A DNA stretch of 56,214 nucleotides, taken from assembly GCA_037447655.1 (NCBI GenBank), contig JBBHKE010002538.1, positions 89,466 through 145,679 on the forward strand. The letters are read 5' to 3'. The notes beneath the pieces are model-generated. The model was not told where the DNA came from. It did not search any database and saw only the letters and a list, made by a program, of their open reading frames with translations. The position numbers were made by a program, and so were the translations under genes. How positions within the stretch are numbered: position 1 is the first letter of the stretch; each line of letters starts with the position of its first letter. This stretch comes from Zygnema cylindricum. Lineage: Eukaryota; Streptophyta; Zygnematophyceae; Zygnematales; Zygnemataceae. Below are positions 22,272 to 33,032 of this stretch, in pieces.

Positions 22272-23362
22272 TGTACCCCAAATACAACCTACTTTGAGTC
22301 CACTGAGAATTCTACAGAATAAAAAAACAATCTGAAACTACACAAATATATAGCTTTTAGATCATTAAGTATTCCCACAAATTTTCATATAAAAATACCT
22401 AACAGAATTATCATATCACCCAGTCAAAAATGCAAAAAAACAGTTTGTCACAACTTTGATTAATCAGACCAAATTCACAATGAAGTAAAACACAGACCAG
22501 GCACATAATAGGCTTGATAATTTGTGACAATAATAAAAATATAAAGAGGAACACACATGCAAAGTTTCAGATAATCTTGCCAGCAGATCTGAGAGCAATC
22601 CTTAGATGAAATTACCAAAAATGACCAAAAAACAAACAGATTTGGTACACAAAGTTCCTAAGTCCAAAAAATGACTAAGTCCTATAAATATACACTAGAG
22701 CTCACTACTGAATGTACGGAGGCATACCAACCGTACGCAATCTACGAGCTACCTCTATTATTGTGAGTATACCCGAATGCTTCGAGGTATGTCAGAATGA
22801 GTAGATCTACACTAATAATTAATACACGTTAAACAAATCTGGGACGTCCAAAATAAATATCGTGTGATAGATGCGATTTCGCGTCCCCAACCAAAAAGAC
22901 GACGCCGGAGTTCGTAGCTTTTATTCGACATCCTTGATGTCGTGTCGCGTGGTCACGAAAATCCACTTGACGAAATGACGTTGTCACATCCAAATTAGTC
23001 CGTACAGGCGGCGTCCTTTTTCCATAGATGCCGTTCACTCCACTTTCAGTTCGAAATCCGTTCGTCGTCATTATGATTCGTACCTACAGCGTACCTTTTC
23101 AAAACATTCCCAATCGGATCGCTTTGCGATCGGCCGTACATTTGACTTACACATTCCGTACCATTTCATATGTTTTTTCGCGCCACTCAAATAGTTCCCT
23201 ATGTCCAAAAACAATAGGTACCATTACTACCCCAATTCGAAAATCCATTCGAACCTCCACAGTAAATCCAAATAGCATACGCATTAAAATCACATATTGT
23301 ACTTACGAAACATTATGTACGCACAAAATGACGTGTACGCACGAAACTAACTTTTCAAAACA
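22272..23362 (-). repeat. Solo LTR-like repeat F1 (copia type)
   Basis: About 1.1 kb that recurs at about 53415-54613. In minus orientation it starts TGTTTTGAAAAG and ends GGGTACA, giving TG...CA ends. The interior segments GGAGGCATACCA and TCGAGGTATGTCA also occur in diverged form in the copia C LTR (43408-44281). No exact 5-bp target duplication was found (ATTAA against ATACT). Confidence 0.55.
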
Positions 23363-23690
23363 ATACTCCCCCGAAAATTTAGTTTGTGCATACGGAATAA
23401 AATATGCTGCCTGGTAAATGTAACTGTAACTTTCCGTACCATCAAATTTCCTCCTTTTTTCCCTTTCGTTTAAACGTAACCATTGCCTTCGCTAAAGTCA
23501 CCACTGCTTCAGGTGTCCCCTGCCATGTCTTCCAAATTCCGTCTTTGCTAAACACACCATTGCTTCCGCTGCTGCCTTTTTCTAAGTCTTCAAAAATTAA
23601 AAAAATTCCTTTTCCACCAATTTCAAGTTTTAAAATGCTAAGTCCGAATTTCCACAATTATTACTGATTGTTATTGGTAATAACAACAAT
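23363..23690. other. Short stretch without a recognised gene
   Basis: Overlapping small frames occur on both strands (71 and 87 codons) with no recognisable domain. It lies between two LTR relics and is probably transposon-derived. Confidence 0.3.
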
Positions 23691-24000
23691 TTTGTGTCCT
23701 CCATTGGACTACAGAATTCAAGAAGCCTCTAGATAATTTTTAACTAACCTACTTTCAACCACAAGCACAGCTGCCCAAGCAAAAAAATTCACAGTCTGAC
23801 TGCACACTTGTGCAGTTTGGACTCCCATTAGTCTGTAGCAAAAAGAATCAGTGAAAAAAACCAACCAACTGATTAGTTATGAAGTGGCAAAGATGCCAAG
23901 TTTATACAAAAATCTCTAAGGGAGAGAGGTCCCTACCTACCAAAATTCTCTAAGTCCTAAACCCCTCTCACAACCCCTATCTATGGAAGTACGAACGATT
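23691..24000 (-). repeat. Copia LTR fragment G
   Basis: It retains, in order, words shared with the copia A LTRs: AAGAAGCCTCTAG, GTAGCAAAAAGAAT, TCTCTAAG and CTCTATCTA-like segments. It is much more diverged and is cut off at the R2 boundary. Confidence 0.5.
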
Positions 24001-24498
24001 CACACAACTGTAGTAAGTTTGTTTGTACCGACGTGAATTCGAACATGAGTTGTCGGCGAAAAATCCCGGAGAAATAAATAAGTACGGTCGACGTGAATTG
24101 ACCCAATTCACTGTCGACGGAGATCCCGTAAAATATAAGTCGTACGGTACAAGTCGTTGCGGGAATCTCGAGAACTACATGTAGTACTGTACAACTCGTA
24201 CGGTCCTGCGAAACCCAAATAACACCCAAATATAAATTAGTGCGGCGGTTGCCCGTCTTAACACCTACATATAAACAATTAGAATGGCCGACGAGATGCA
24301 GCATGACAACTGTCGTGCATGTGTCAAATAACGTGAAGATGCATGCAATATCATCAGTTGTGCTCCAGTTAATCCCAAATATTGTGAATGAAATAAGACA
24401 TGAACGAGAAAAATGAATAAATATAACGACAGACAAGGTAGAAAAAGAAAGGTCAACGACTTAGCTGGTTATGGTTAGGTCGGTTTTTCCCCCCCCGA
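24001..24498. mobile_element. Left part of repeat R2, interrupted by the gypsy element
   Basis: 24001-24305 matches R1 21402-21705 in the same orientation, and 24306-24490 matches the R1 spacer (20113-20290), up to GGTCAACGACTTAGCTGG and a GGTCGGTTTTT end. Matching R-family sequence resumes at 42540 (ATACTAAGCCGATGGATGACC in R1 is seen there as well), so 24499-42539 is inserted or captured material. Confidence 0.65.
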
Positions 24499-25581
24499 GC
24501 TCTTTAGCCGGCAGAGGAGCTGGCCAACTGTGGCAAAACTAGTGACCATCCAGAACTGCCAACAATGGTGGCACTAAATACTCCAGGTGAAACCCTTGAT
24601 TGCAATGATCACAAAGTAACATGGTAGTTTCCCCGTCCGATCGAAGACAAAAGGAGCATGCCGTCGCCTCCGTAATCGGCATCCGCAAAGGATCCATATC
24701 CCGCGACAAATCTGGTAAATAACATGGGGCACAATTCTTGGAGTGCTCTCAAAAAGTCCGTGTGTGCGCTCTTTGTAATCCTAACGTTCCGTTTGGATCC
24801 ACCGCGATAATCCGTAGGATGTGTGTAGAAACATCCGTGTCCAAAGTGTCAAAAGATTGCCTGCGAAGAGAAACATAGTCTCCCACCGATAGGGCTTTTG
24901 TTGCGGCCTATAAGTGCCGCTTCGAGTGGTGGCTAACCAAAGTGTGTCCCGATGCTGGGCAATATGGAAGTTATGGAAAGCCATTGGCATTTCACGGGCA
25001 AAAAACAAGGCACGACGAGTGAGTTCTTCCAAAAAAAAAGTGTCACACATAAGTGGAAGCGGAAAGCTTGCAGCTTTCTGAATATTGCAACCGAGCAACG
25101 GTTGTCGCCCAAATAAAACATAATACGGGCTGAAATTAGCCAGACTAGCCTGAACTGACATGCGATATCCCATGGTAATGTAGCCGAGGGACTCGTCCCA
25201 AACCGAAATGTGTTTCTCTAAGCAATGCTTACGCAAGGCACGCTTAAATGTCTGGACTGCTCGTTCAGCCAGGCCATCAGCCTGGGGGTGATCCCAACCA
25301 GTACGGCGATGATCGATGAGAGCCTCATCAAGCATCTTTTGAAATTCTCCCCGAAATTTTGTACCTTGATCCGTAAGGACCTCGGCTAGGGCACCGTATC
25401 TCATAATGACATGTTCCTTAAAAGCTGCAGTGGTTAAGTTAGCTGTCTTATGAGGCAAGGCTACGACTTCTACCCACTTACTGAAGTTTTCGATCATCAT
25501 CATGATGTATTGTTTCCCTCTAAGTGAGATGGGAAAAGGTCCGGCCAAATCGACCAACCATCGATATAATAAACCCTTAAT
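24499..25581 (-). pseudogene. Gypsy-1 integrase core, GPY/F-like module and C-terminal PHD finger
   Basis: The integrase core shows the DDE triad in context: LVDLAGPFP (D), LTDQGTKFRGEFQ (D) and GLAERAVQTFKRAL (E). It is followed by a GPY/F-like beta module (GDYVSLRRQ ... THILRIIAVDPNG) and an EHSKNCAPC linker. A PHD-finger pattern comes last: CSFC, 11 residues, CDHC, GFHLE, then VPPLLAV, DGH, stop, FCHSW. The C4HC3 spacing is right, but the fifth cysteine is Tyr, the last is Trp, and a TGA replaces the usual Trp before FC. Frame changes lie near 24885 and 24793 and a TGA near 24768. The integrase zinc-binding (HHCC) part is missing next to the copia B insertion, so a flanking deletion occurred. 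Coding sequence runs to the left boundary; no 3' LTR follows. Confidence 0.85.
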
Positions 25582-26196
25582 TGTAGAAATTAATGGTTTT
25601 TAAAGTATTTTCTAGGTCTGAACAGAAATAAGAAAGAAGCCGAGGCAGTCTACCTCTAACTTCTCTCTCCAACTCTCAAACTTGTCGCAGTCACTGAGAA
25701 ATTGGAGAGGGAGCTAGAGCCATGGCTACCTAGGCTATCCAGAGGTTTACGAAACGATACACGCGACGGGTTTCAAAGATATCTAAACGGTAACGCAACA
25801 GCTAATTAACGATAGACTAACGAAAAGGAGCAATTCACGCATGTACGCGAATCTGAACCGTGTAAAATATGTTTTGATCGGACGACCGCCATTGTAGCCG
25901 CCACGCGAAGTGAGCTTATGGCGGCATTTGGAGATAGCGTCACGCGGTGCCACGTGGCGCCACATTATTTGATATCGGAGAAGATAGGAGGAGGAACCAT
26001 GACTCCCGATTTCACAGGTGTCACCTTGAAGACCATGTCGTACAATGGCCGTACAATAAGTACATCTCCTATTGTACCTTCTTGTACTATATAGTGTTCC
26101 TATTAGACTAGGGTTTAGTAGTAGGTAGTCGTGAGTAGGCAAACCAAGACTTAGTGATATTTAGGTACCTCTCTCTAAGAGAGCTTGTAACTATAA
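25582..26196 (+). repeat. Copia B 5' LTR, left portion
   Basis: It starts TGTAGAAATTAATGG. From about 25756 it matches the 3' LTR (from about 35407), including CGATACACGCGACGGGTTTC and CTAAGAGAGCTTGTAACTAT. Copia A interrupts it at the TATAA that is present intact in the 3' LTR at 35848. It lacks the tRNA-like module found in related LTRs. Confidence 0.75.
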
Positions 26197-27245
26197 TGAA
26201 ACTCTAAGACCTCCATAAGTCCTCAGAGTAGACAGCTTCCAAGAAGCCTCTAGGATAATCCTGACCCCTTTGTGTTCCAACAAAAATAACTGCCACCCTG
26301 GCAGACAAAAACCCTGACCACCTGCACCCCTGTGAAGGCAAGACTCCCCTGAGTCGGTAGCAAAAAGAATGTGTGAATTTGCTCCCTTGAGCAGTAAGTT
26401 ATGGAGGGTCAAAGTTGACCTTTTGTACAGAAGCTCTCTGGGGAGGGGGTTTTATCTTCTAATTTTTCTAAGTCCTATCTCTCTCACAGACTCTATCTAC
26501 TGATGTACGGAACCAATCAGAATTGAGTTCCGTACGCAAAAGTATAGCTGCCGGTGTACTTTAGGTACGGACATTGTACGACATGGCCTAAATGTCGACA
26601 CATGTCAAATCCGGATTCGGTGCCATAATCTCCGGAGATTCTACAATCCAACGGAATTTCGCCACGAGTCATCCGATGTGGCGATGGCCACAAACCGCCG
26701 AAATCTTCCTCCGCGATCTCGACGCTAATCCCGGCCGTCCGATTAAATTCGGATTTAATCGTAGCCGTAATAAATACATGCGAAATATTTGTTTCACTTA
26801 CGAAACAAATGCGCGGTATTGATTTCGAGTCCGTACCGTAATCCGTACTCTATATATTACTGGATCTATGTATCCCGTAATCTATTATAGTTAAATGAAT
26901 TATCGTACGTATACGCATATAATTGATTATCAAACTATATAGTACGTAACATTACTACTAGACCTAACGGCTAAGGCTACCGGCTATTTCCTGTCTGGCG
27001 GCCGGAAGGTACAAGGATCAAATCCTGCCGCCGGCGCATACCTTTTAAATAAATAAATAAACCCTAATATAAAATTCCCGTAAACCTCAGGATAGCCAAG
27101 GTAGCCATGGCTCTAGCTTCCTCTCCAACTTCTCAATGACTGCGACAAGTTTGAGAGTTGGAGAGAGAAGTTAGAGATAGACTGCCTCGACTTCTATATT
27201 TCTTTTCAGACCTAGAAAATACTAATAAAACCATTAGTTTCTACA
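26197..27245 (-). repeat. Copia A 3' LTR
   Basis: In minus orientation it runs TGTAGAAACTAATGG to AGAGTTTCA. The polypurine tract AATAAGGGGAG abuts it at 27246. It contains a plus-strand tRNA-like module at about 26960-27040. Confidence 0.9.
26955..27040 (+). other. tRNA-like module inside the copia A 3' LTR, antisense to the element
   Basis: An A-box-like CTAACGGCTAAGG and a B-box-like arm, AGGATCAAATCCT (a perfect 5-bp stem), lie about 50 bp apart, as in a tRNA gene. The full cloverleaf is not convincing. It is probably a tRNA-derived insert fixed in the LTR family rather than a working tRNA. Confidence 0.5.
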
Positions 27246-27256
27246 CTCCCCTTATT
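27246..27256 (-). other. Copia A polypurine tract
   Basis: AATAAGGGGAG on the minus strand lies directly against the 3' LTR start (TGTAG). The same tract, AATAAGGGGAG, precedes the copia B 3' LTR, AATAAAAGGGAG precedes that of copia D, and GGTGAGGGGAG precedes that of copia C. Confidence 0.8.
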
Positions 27257-27258
27257 TT

Positions 27259-30200
27259 CTAGTCAATCTTTAATTTCAGACCACACTTCTCCTTGCAAAA
27301 AATTAGCTTAGGGGAAGGCACAGGTTTGGTCATCATATCTGCTACCATCTCACTATCTGGTCTGTACTCTAAACTGATTATTTTGTTTTCTACTTTCTCT
27401 CTAACAAAGCTGAGTCTGGATTCCATGTGTTTGGCTTTAAAATGGTGTTTAGGATTGGCAGAAAAAGCGATTGCTGCCTGGATATCACAAAATATTTTCT
27501 GCACACCACTCTTAAGGTGACCAAGCTCACCAAGCAAAGACTTGACCCACATCAATTCTTTTACAGCAGAGCAAGAGGCCATATACTCAGCCTCCATGGT
27601 GGACTGAGCAATAACCTTTTGCTGTTTGCTACTCCAACAGCAAGCCCCATCACCCACATATAATACATATCCAGAAGTACATCTCCTCATCGGAGCATCA
27701 CCATAACTGGCATCACTCCAAGTAGTGATGTCAGTATTCTCCCCACCCAAATGCAACCATAGATCTCTAGTTCCTACCAAATATCTAAGGACTCTCTTAG
27801 CTGCCTCCCAATCCTTCTTAGTGGGAGCATTTAGACTTCTACTCATCACTCCTACAGCTGCAGCTAAATCCGGCCGGGTACAATTCATAAAATAGATTAG
27901 ACTTCCCACTACTTGCGTGTAAGGAATAGTCTGCATAAACTTCTGTTTTTCAGGAGATAATTCCTTGTCTAAGACTATGACTCCTTCTTCCTCACTCCCC
28001 TCACTTCCCTTCTCCAACTCCATTGTAGTTGTACAACTATTAGCTTTATCCATTTGAAATTTTTCAAGCATGTTCCCTATTGCTTCCTTTTGAGTCAGTC
28101 TTATAATTTTCCTTTTTCGGTCTCTCTCTACTTGAATTCCCAAAATATATCTTGCTTCTCCCATATCCTTCATTTCAAATCTCCCCTTAAGATCGGTTTT
28201 CAGTTTGTTAATTTTTTCCATTGATTTACTTAAAACAAGCAAATCATCAATATAAATTACAATAAATATAAAACCTTCCTCATCTTCGAAAACATAGATT
28301 GAGTGATCTGAGCTAATCCGAATATATCCCAGACCGGTAAGAAACTCATCAAGCTTCTTATTCCATTGTCGAGGTGCCTATTTCAAACCATAAAGAGATT
28401 TAATCAGTCGGCATACCTTACTCTCCTCTCCTTCCTCCACAAAACCTTCGGGTTGTCGCATGAAGATCTCCTCTTCCAATTCTCCATGCAAAAAGGCTGT
28501 CTTGATGTCCATCTGATGTACTTCCATGTCTTCCGCCACTGCTAAACAGAGAAGTATGCGGACGGAGGGAAATCTGACCACCGGGGCAAAGGTTTCCTCG
28601 TAGTGAATTCCCCCCTTTTGTGTAAATCCCTTTGCCACTAATCTGGCCTTGTAGCGATCGATTGTGTTATCTGGGTTCAGTTTTAGTTTGAAAACCCACT
28701 TACAACCGATTGGTTTTCGGTTGGGTGGACTGTCCACCAGCTCCCAAGTATCGGCTGCCATGATTGAAGCCATCTCCTCATTGATGGCTGTCTTCCACCG
28801 GTTTCTTTCTGGACAAGTCATCGCTTCTCCATAAGTTTGAGGTTCATCTTGATGAGATAGTTTAGTTACCTTGTTATTAACCTGTTTTTCTTGCAATCTT
28901 TTGCTACTTCTCCCCCCCCCCCTCAAAATTTGAGGCCGGAATAGATGGTTCTCGTGGATTCTTTCGAACAAACTCGGCTTCTCCCCTATCCCTTGATTCC
29001 GAATCAATTTCCACCACGTTTTCCGCTTCGAGTAGAGTTGTCACTGGAGTTTCCACAGCCGAGTCCTTTTCGGTCTGATTTGTTTCTGCAAGAATGTCAT
29101 CTTCTCTAAAACCTGGATAGTTAGGAAGCTCAAAGTCATCGGAATTTTCTGACTCAAATCTGATTTTTACTGACTTCGTATATTTGAAGGGATCCACAGA
29201 CTTTCCTTCATCCATAACTACTAGATGCTTTACTAAGATTATATCTTCCCTTTTTAGATCATACACTCTATATCCTTTAACATCTTCATCATATCCTAAT
29301 AAGTATCCCAGTTTTCCTTTAGGATCTAGCTTCCAATTGGACTGATCAGTTAGACTGAACACTTGACTGCCGAAAACCTTTAAGTGAGATTTTTCTGGTT
29401 TCCGGCCTGTCCATCTCTCATAAGGTGTTTGATCTTTTATAGCTGAAGTAAGAACTCTATTCTTGAGGTAATTAGCACAGTTTATTGCTTCTGCTCAAAA
29501 CCTTTTTCCTATCTTTTTATTTGACAACATACTTCTAGCACTATCACTTAGTGTTCTATTTAACCTTTCAGCTACCCCATTCTGTTCCGGATATTCTGGA
29601 ACTGTCTTTTGGTGTTGAACCCCATCTTTTCTTAGAAAATCCTCAAACTGGTTAGAAGTATACTCTCCACCATTGTCACTCCTTACTCTCTTGATTGGAT
29701 TTTCATGGAGTTTTTCGCTCCATGCTTTATATTGTCTAAAACAATCCTCAGCTTCGGACTTGTTTTTCAAAAAATACACCCGAGAATACCGAGACCAATC
29801 ATCAGTTATAGTCATCATAAATCTCTTCCCCCCCGGTGAGGGCACTTTAGCCGGTCCCCAAATATCTGTGTGTACTAGATCTAGAATTTTTTCTCCCTTA
29901 TAGGTGGCTGACTTAGGAAAGGGTATTCTGTGTGCTTTACCTTGAGCAGATCCACTACAATCACTTATATCATCACTCTCACTGAACTGAATCCCTTCCA
30001 CCACTCCCATCTTTTTCATCTCTCTTAACTTATCTTGATTCACATGCCCAAGCCTCTTATGCCACATCATAATATCATGAACACCAGCATAATAAAGTTT
30101 CTTCTTTTCATTACTTAAGATCAGCCTAAACATCCCATGGCTACCTTTCTCAGCAATGAAATAAACATCATCCTCAAAACTAGCAGTAAAGACTCCTTCC

Positions 30201-30442
30201 CTAGTGCTAGTAAAAAAACCCTTATCATCTAATACTGATGTAGAGATAAGATTTTTGTTCAGCTCCGGAATAAACAATACATCGGAGAATGTTAATATGG
30301 ATTTCTTTCCTTCTACTAACACTTTTAGATCTAACGATCCTACAAGAGTAGTGGTGACTATCCTCCCATCCCCGTACTCTATCTCTACGGTGGGAATCTT
30401 TCTTATCTTAGTGAACATGTGTCTATCCTTACACATGTGCAT
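27259..30442 (-). pseudogene. Copia A pol: protease, integrase, reverse transcriptase, RNase H
   Basis: Protease: IVDSGASMHM near 30440. GAG-pre-integrase: MMWHKRLGHV. Integrase: HTDIWGP (D), VRSDNGGEYT (D) and QNGVAERLNRT (E). Reverse transcriptase: NTWELVDSPPNRKPIGCKWVF-type start, KTAFLHGELEEEI and IYIDDLLVL (YxDD box). RNase H: WSDASYGD, AQSTMEAEYMA, then FCDIQAAI where the usual word is CDNQAAI. Breaks: TAA at 30473-30475 between gag and protease; TGA at 29495-29497 where Trp is expected; TAG at 28378-28380 where Gln is expected; and a frame change at the C11 run 28912-28922. The TGA and TAG are each one transition from the expected codon. Confidence 0.95.
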
Positions 30443-30472
30443 GGAGGCACCTGAATCTACAATCCAGCCTGC

Positions 30473-31615
30473 TTAACCTTTCAATCCACCGTAAGCACAT
30501 TTCTGCCTTCGTGGAATTTCGACCTCATTTTTCGCCTCCAACTCCTCATCCAAAAGGAGCTCATCGTCCTCGTCCTCGGATTCAGCCTCAAGTACCTGTG
30601 TGACAAGGGCCTTTTTCTTTCCTCTCGGGGTACCACCGGTCTGCCCCTCCTTTAACCGAAGCTCGTTTAGCTTAGTGCACTCTGCCATATAGTGCCCCGG
30701 TTTCTTACAAAAGTGACATAGACCTTTGGGAGCCCTTGGTTCAAACTCATCGGCCTGTTTTTTCTGCTCCCTACCCCCATAGTTTCTGACCGGTTTTCGG
30801 GAATCCCTGTTCCTCGAATCAGTCGCTGTTGCCAAGGCTTGGCCACTCTTTCCTCCCCTTCGGATTTCAATTGTGTTCTCTTGAACGAGAATCATTCCAA
30901 CCACTGAGTTCCATATCCACCTTGAGTCAGGCAAGTCCTGCACACAGTAAACTATGTTCACGAACTCATCAGGTAACTTCATCAATAAACAGTTAACCTT
31001 TTTTTTTTCACTAAAATCTTTTCCCGCACTCTGTAGCTCCATGAAGAGTGTAGCAAGCTCATTGCAAAAATCCAACATATTTCCCCCTTTGTATACATAC
31101 TCCTTAACTTTCTGATCAGCCAACTGTTGTTGCTGAATCGTACCACTTCGGTACATCTCTATGAGAGCCATCCAAAGATCGGATGCTCTTTCTACCTGCA
31201 AATGAGGACATGCAAGTCCTTGAGTGAGATGGCGTAGGATGAAGTGCTTTGCCGCCATATTGTTGAAGTCCCAGGTTTCAGTATCATTCTCCTCATTCCT
31301 CGGAATAGGTGACATGAATGTCGAACCAGTTGCTATTGGTGTGATCGTCTCCTTCTCCTTTCCTTTGTCCACCACCTCTCCTTTTTTTGTTTCCTCCGTT
31401 GAAGGTGGGTCCTCTTTCCTGGTGATTCTGGTTCCTCCAAACCCTGGAGGAATTCCAAGACTTGATGGACGCCCCAACCGTCCACTCACTATCCCCCAAA
31501 ACCTTTTTTCGCATAGAGCTCCTATCATCATACTTTCCCAGTATATGAAGCCAGTTCCATTAAAGATTGGTACCCTAGAGTGTGGGCCCATAACCTGAAA
31601 CTCTGAGACCTCCAT
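30473..31615 (-). CDS. Copia A gag (UBN2-type) with CCHC knuckle
   Basis: Capsid-like gag of 380 residues. The gag body carries GTGFIYWESMM, FILRHLTQG, DLWMALIEMY, DQKVKEYVYKGGNMLDF and LLMKLPDEF, followed by the zinc knuckle CHFCKKPGHYMAEC and an acidic stretch. The first ATG (31615) lies inside the 5' LTR, 20 bases before its end, so the frame runs through the LTR end and the primer site. An alternative start is the ATG within the primer site itself (31591-31589). The frame ends at a TAA in phase with the protease; readthrough or a C-to-T change could explain it. Confidence 0.85.
   Translation of the reverse strand: MEVSEFQVMGPHSRVPIFNGTGFIYWESMMIGALCEKRFWGIVSGRLGRPSSLGIPPGFGGTRITRKEDPPSTEETKKGEVVDKGKEKETITPIATGSTFMSPIPRNEENDTETWDFNNMAAKHFILRHLTQGLACPHLQVERASDLWMALIEMYRSGTIQQQQLADQKVKEYVYKGGNMLDFCNELATLFMELQSAGKDFSEKKKVNCLLMKLPDEFVNIVYCVQDLPDSRWIWNSVVGMILVQENTIEIRRGGKSGQALATATDSRNRDSRKPVRNYGGREQKKQADEFEPRAPKGLCHFCKKPGHYMAECTKLNELRLKEGQTGGTPRGKKKALVTQVLEAESEDEDDELLLDEELEAKNEVEIPRRQKCAYGGLKG
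31583..31595 (-). other. Copia A primer-binding site matching the initiator tRNA-Met anticodon arm
   Basis: GGTTATGGGCCCA directly follows the 5' LTR end (AGAGTTTCA). Its complement, TGGGCCCATAACC, is the anticodon stem-loop of eukaryotic initiator tRNA-Met, not its 3' end. Drosophila copia is known to prime from a cleaved 5' half of this tRNA at the same kind of site. The identical 13-mer follows the copia B 5' LTR. Confidence 0.85.
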
Positions 31616-32645
31616 AAGTACTCAGAGTAGACAGCTTCCAAGAAGCCTCTAGGATAATCCTGACCCCTTTGTGTTCCAGCAAAAATAACGTCCACCTTGG
31701 CAGACAAAAACCATGACCACCTGCACCCCTGTGAAGGCAAGACTCCCCTGAGTCGGTAGCAAAAAGAATCTATGAATTTGCTCCCCTGAGCAGTAAGTTA
31801 TGGAGGGTCAAAGTTGACCTTTTGTACAGAAGCTCTTTGGGAGAGGGGGTTCTATCTTCTAATTTTTCTAAGTCCTATCTCTCTCACAGACTCTATCTAC
31901 TGATGTACGGAACCAATCAGAATTGAGTTCCGTACGCAAAAGTACAGCTGCCGGTGTACTTTAGGTACGGACATTGTACGACATGGCCTAAATGTCGACA
32001 CATGTCAAATCCGGATTCGGTGCCATAATCTCCGGAGATTCTACCATCCAACGGAATTTCGCCACGCGTCATCCGATGTGGCGATGGCCACAAACCGCCG
32101 AAATCTTCCTCCGCGATCTCGGCGCTAATCCCGGCCGTCCGATTAAATTCGGATTTAATCGTAGCCGTAATAAATACATGCGCGATATTTGTTTCACTTA
32201 CGAAACAAATGCGCGGTATTGATTTCGAGTCCGTACCGTAATCCGTACTCTATATATTACTGGATCTATGTATCCCGTAATCTATTATAGTTAAATGAAT
32301 TATCGTACGTATACGCATATAATTGATTATCAAACTATATAGTACGTAACAGTACTACTAGACCTAATGGCTAAGGCTACCGGCTATTTCCCGTCTGCCG
32401 GCCAGAAGGTACAAGGATCAAATCCTGCCGCCGGCGCATACCTTTTAAATAAATAAATAAACCCTAATATAAAATTCCCGTAAACCTCAGGATAGCCAAG
32501 GTAGCCATGGCTCTAGCTTCCTCTCCAACTTCTCAGTGACTGCGACAAGTTTGAGAGTTGGAGAGAGAAGTTAGAGATAGATTGCCTTGACTTCTATATT
32601 TCTTTTCAGACCTAGAAAATACTAATAAAACCATTAGTTTCGACA
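31596..32645 (-). repeat. Copia A 5' LTR
   Basis: 1050 bp from TGTCGAAACTAATGG to AGAGTTTCA in minus orientation. It is paired with 26197-27245 and flanked on the right by TATAA (32646-32650). Confidence 0.9.
32355..32440 (+). other. tRNA-like module inside the copia A 5' LTR, antisense
   Basis: Same arrangement as at 26955: CTAATGGCTAAGG, then AGGATCAAATCCT. The A-box-like part has TAATGG where the other LTR has TAACGG; the B-box arm is identical. Confidence 0.5.
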
Positions 32646-32650
32646 TATAA

Positions 32651-33032
32651 AGGTCAACTTTGACCAGCCATAACTTAATGCTCGGGTGAGAAAATTCAGT
32701 GATTCTTTTTGCTGCGGACTTAGGGGAGTCTAGACTACACAGGGGTGTAGTCGGTCAGAAGATTTTACGTGTCAGGGTGGCACTTATTCAGTGGGAAAGT
32801 CAAAGTGGGGAATATTGTCCAAAACACATATTCAAGCTTTGCATTCTGTGGTGGAACTGAGCACACAACTGAGCACACAGAAGGTCTTCTCTTCACAGGG
32901 GTGAAAGTGTATTGGGGTTTTATTGTCAAGGGATCATTCATTTGGGTTTATATCAACTTGGAGTCGGCACTATCTAGATTAGCTTCTTTTGAATCTGCGA
33001 ATTCTAAGGGCAATGGAGCCCAAAGAATTTCA
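32651..33032 (+). repeat. Copia B 5' LTR, right portion
   Basis: It continues the LTR after the copia A target site (AGGTCAACTTTGACCAGCC) and matches 35853-36233. It ends AGAATTTCA, followed at once by the primer site. The gag frame's first ATG (33016) is within it. Confidence 0.8.

Larger units (their letters stand above)
26197..32645 (-). mobile_element. Copia A, near-complete Ty1/copia retrotransposon
   Basis: 6449 bp with two LTRs (1049 and 1050 bp) that differ at about 28 positions by eye (about 2.7%) and by one base in length. The 5-bp target duplication TATAA lies at 26192-26196 and 32646-32650; the uninterrupted target, with a single TATAA, is visible at about 35848. Primer site, gag, protease, integrase, reverse transcriptase, RNase H and polypurine tract are in canonical copia order. 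Three in-frame stops and one frameshift at a C11 run make this copy inactive as it stands. Confidence 0.95.

Noticed and set aside
23028-23417. Possible conserved protein shared with 54279-54662
   Set aside because: Both frames lie in copies of the same LTR-like repeat. The similarity is at DNA level and there is no domain.
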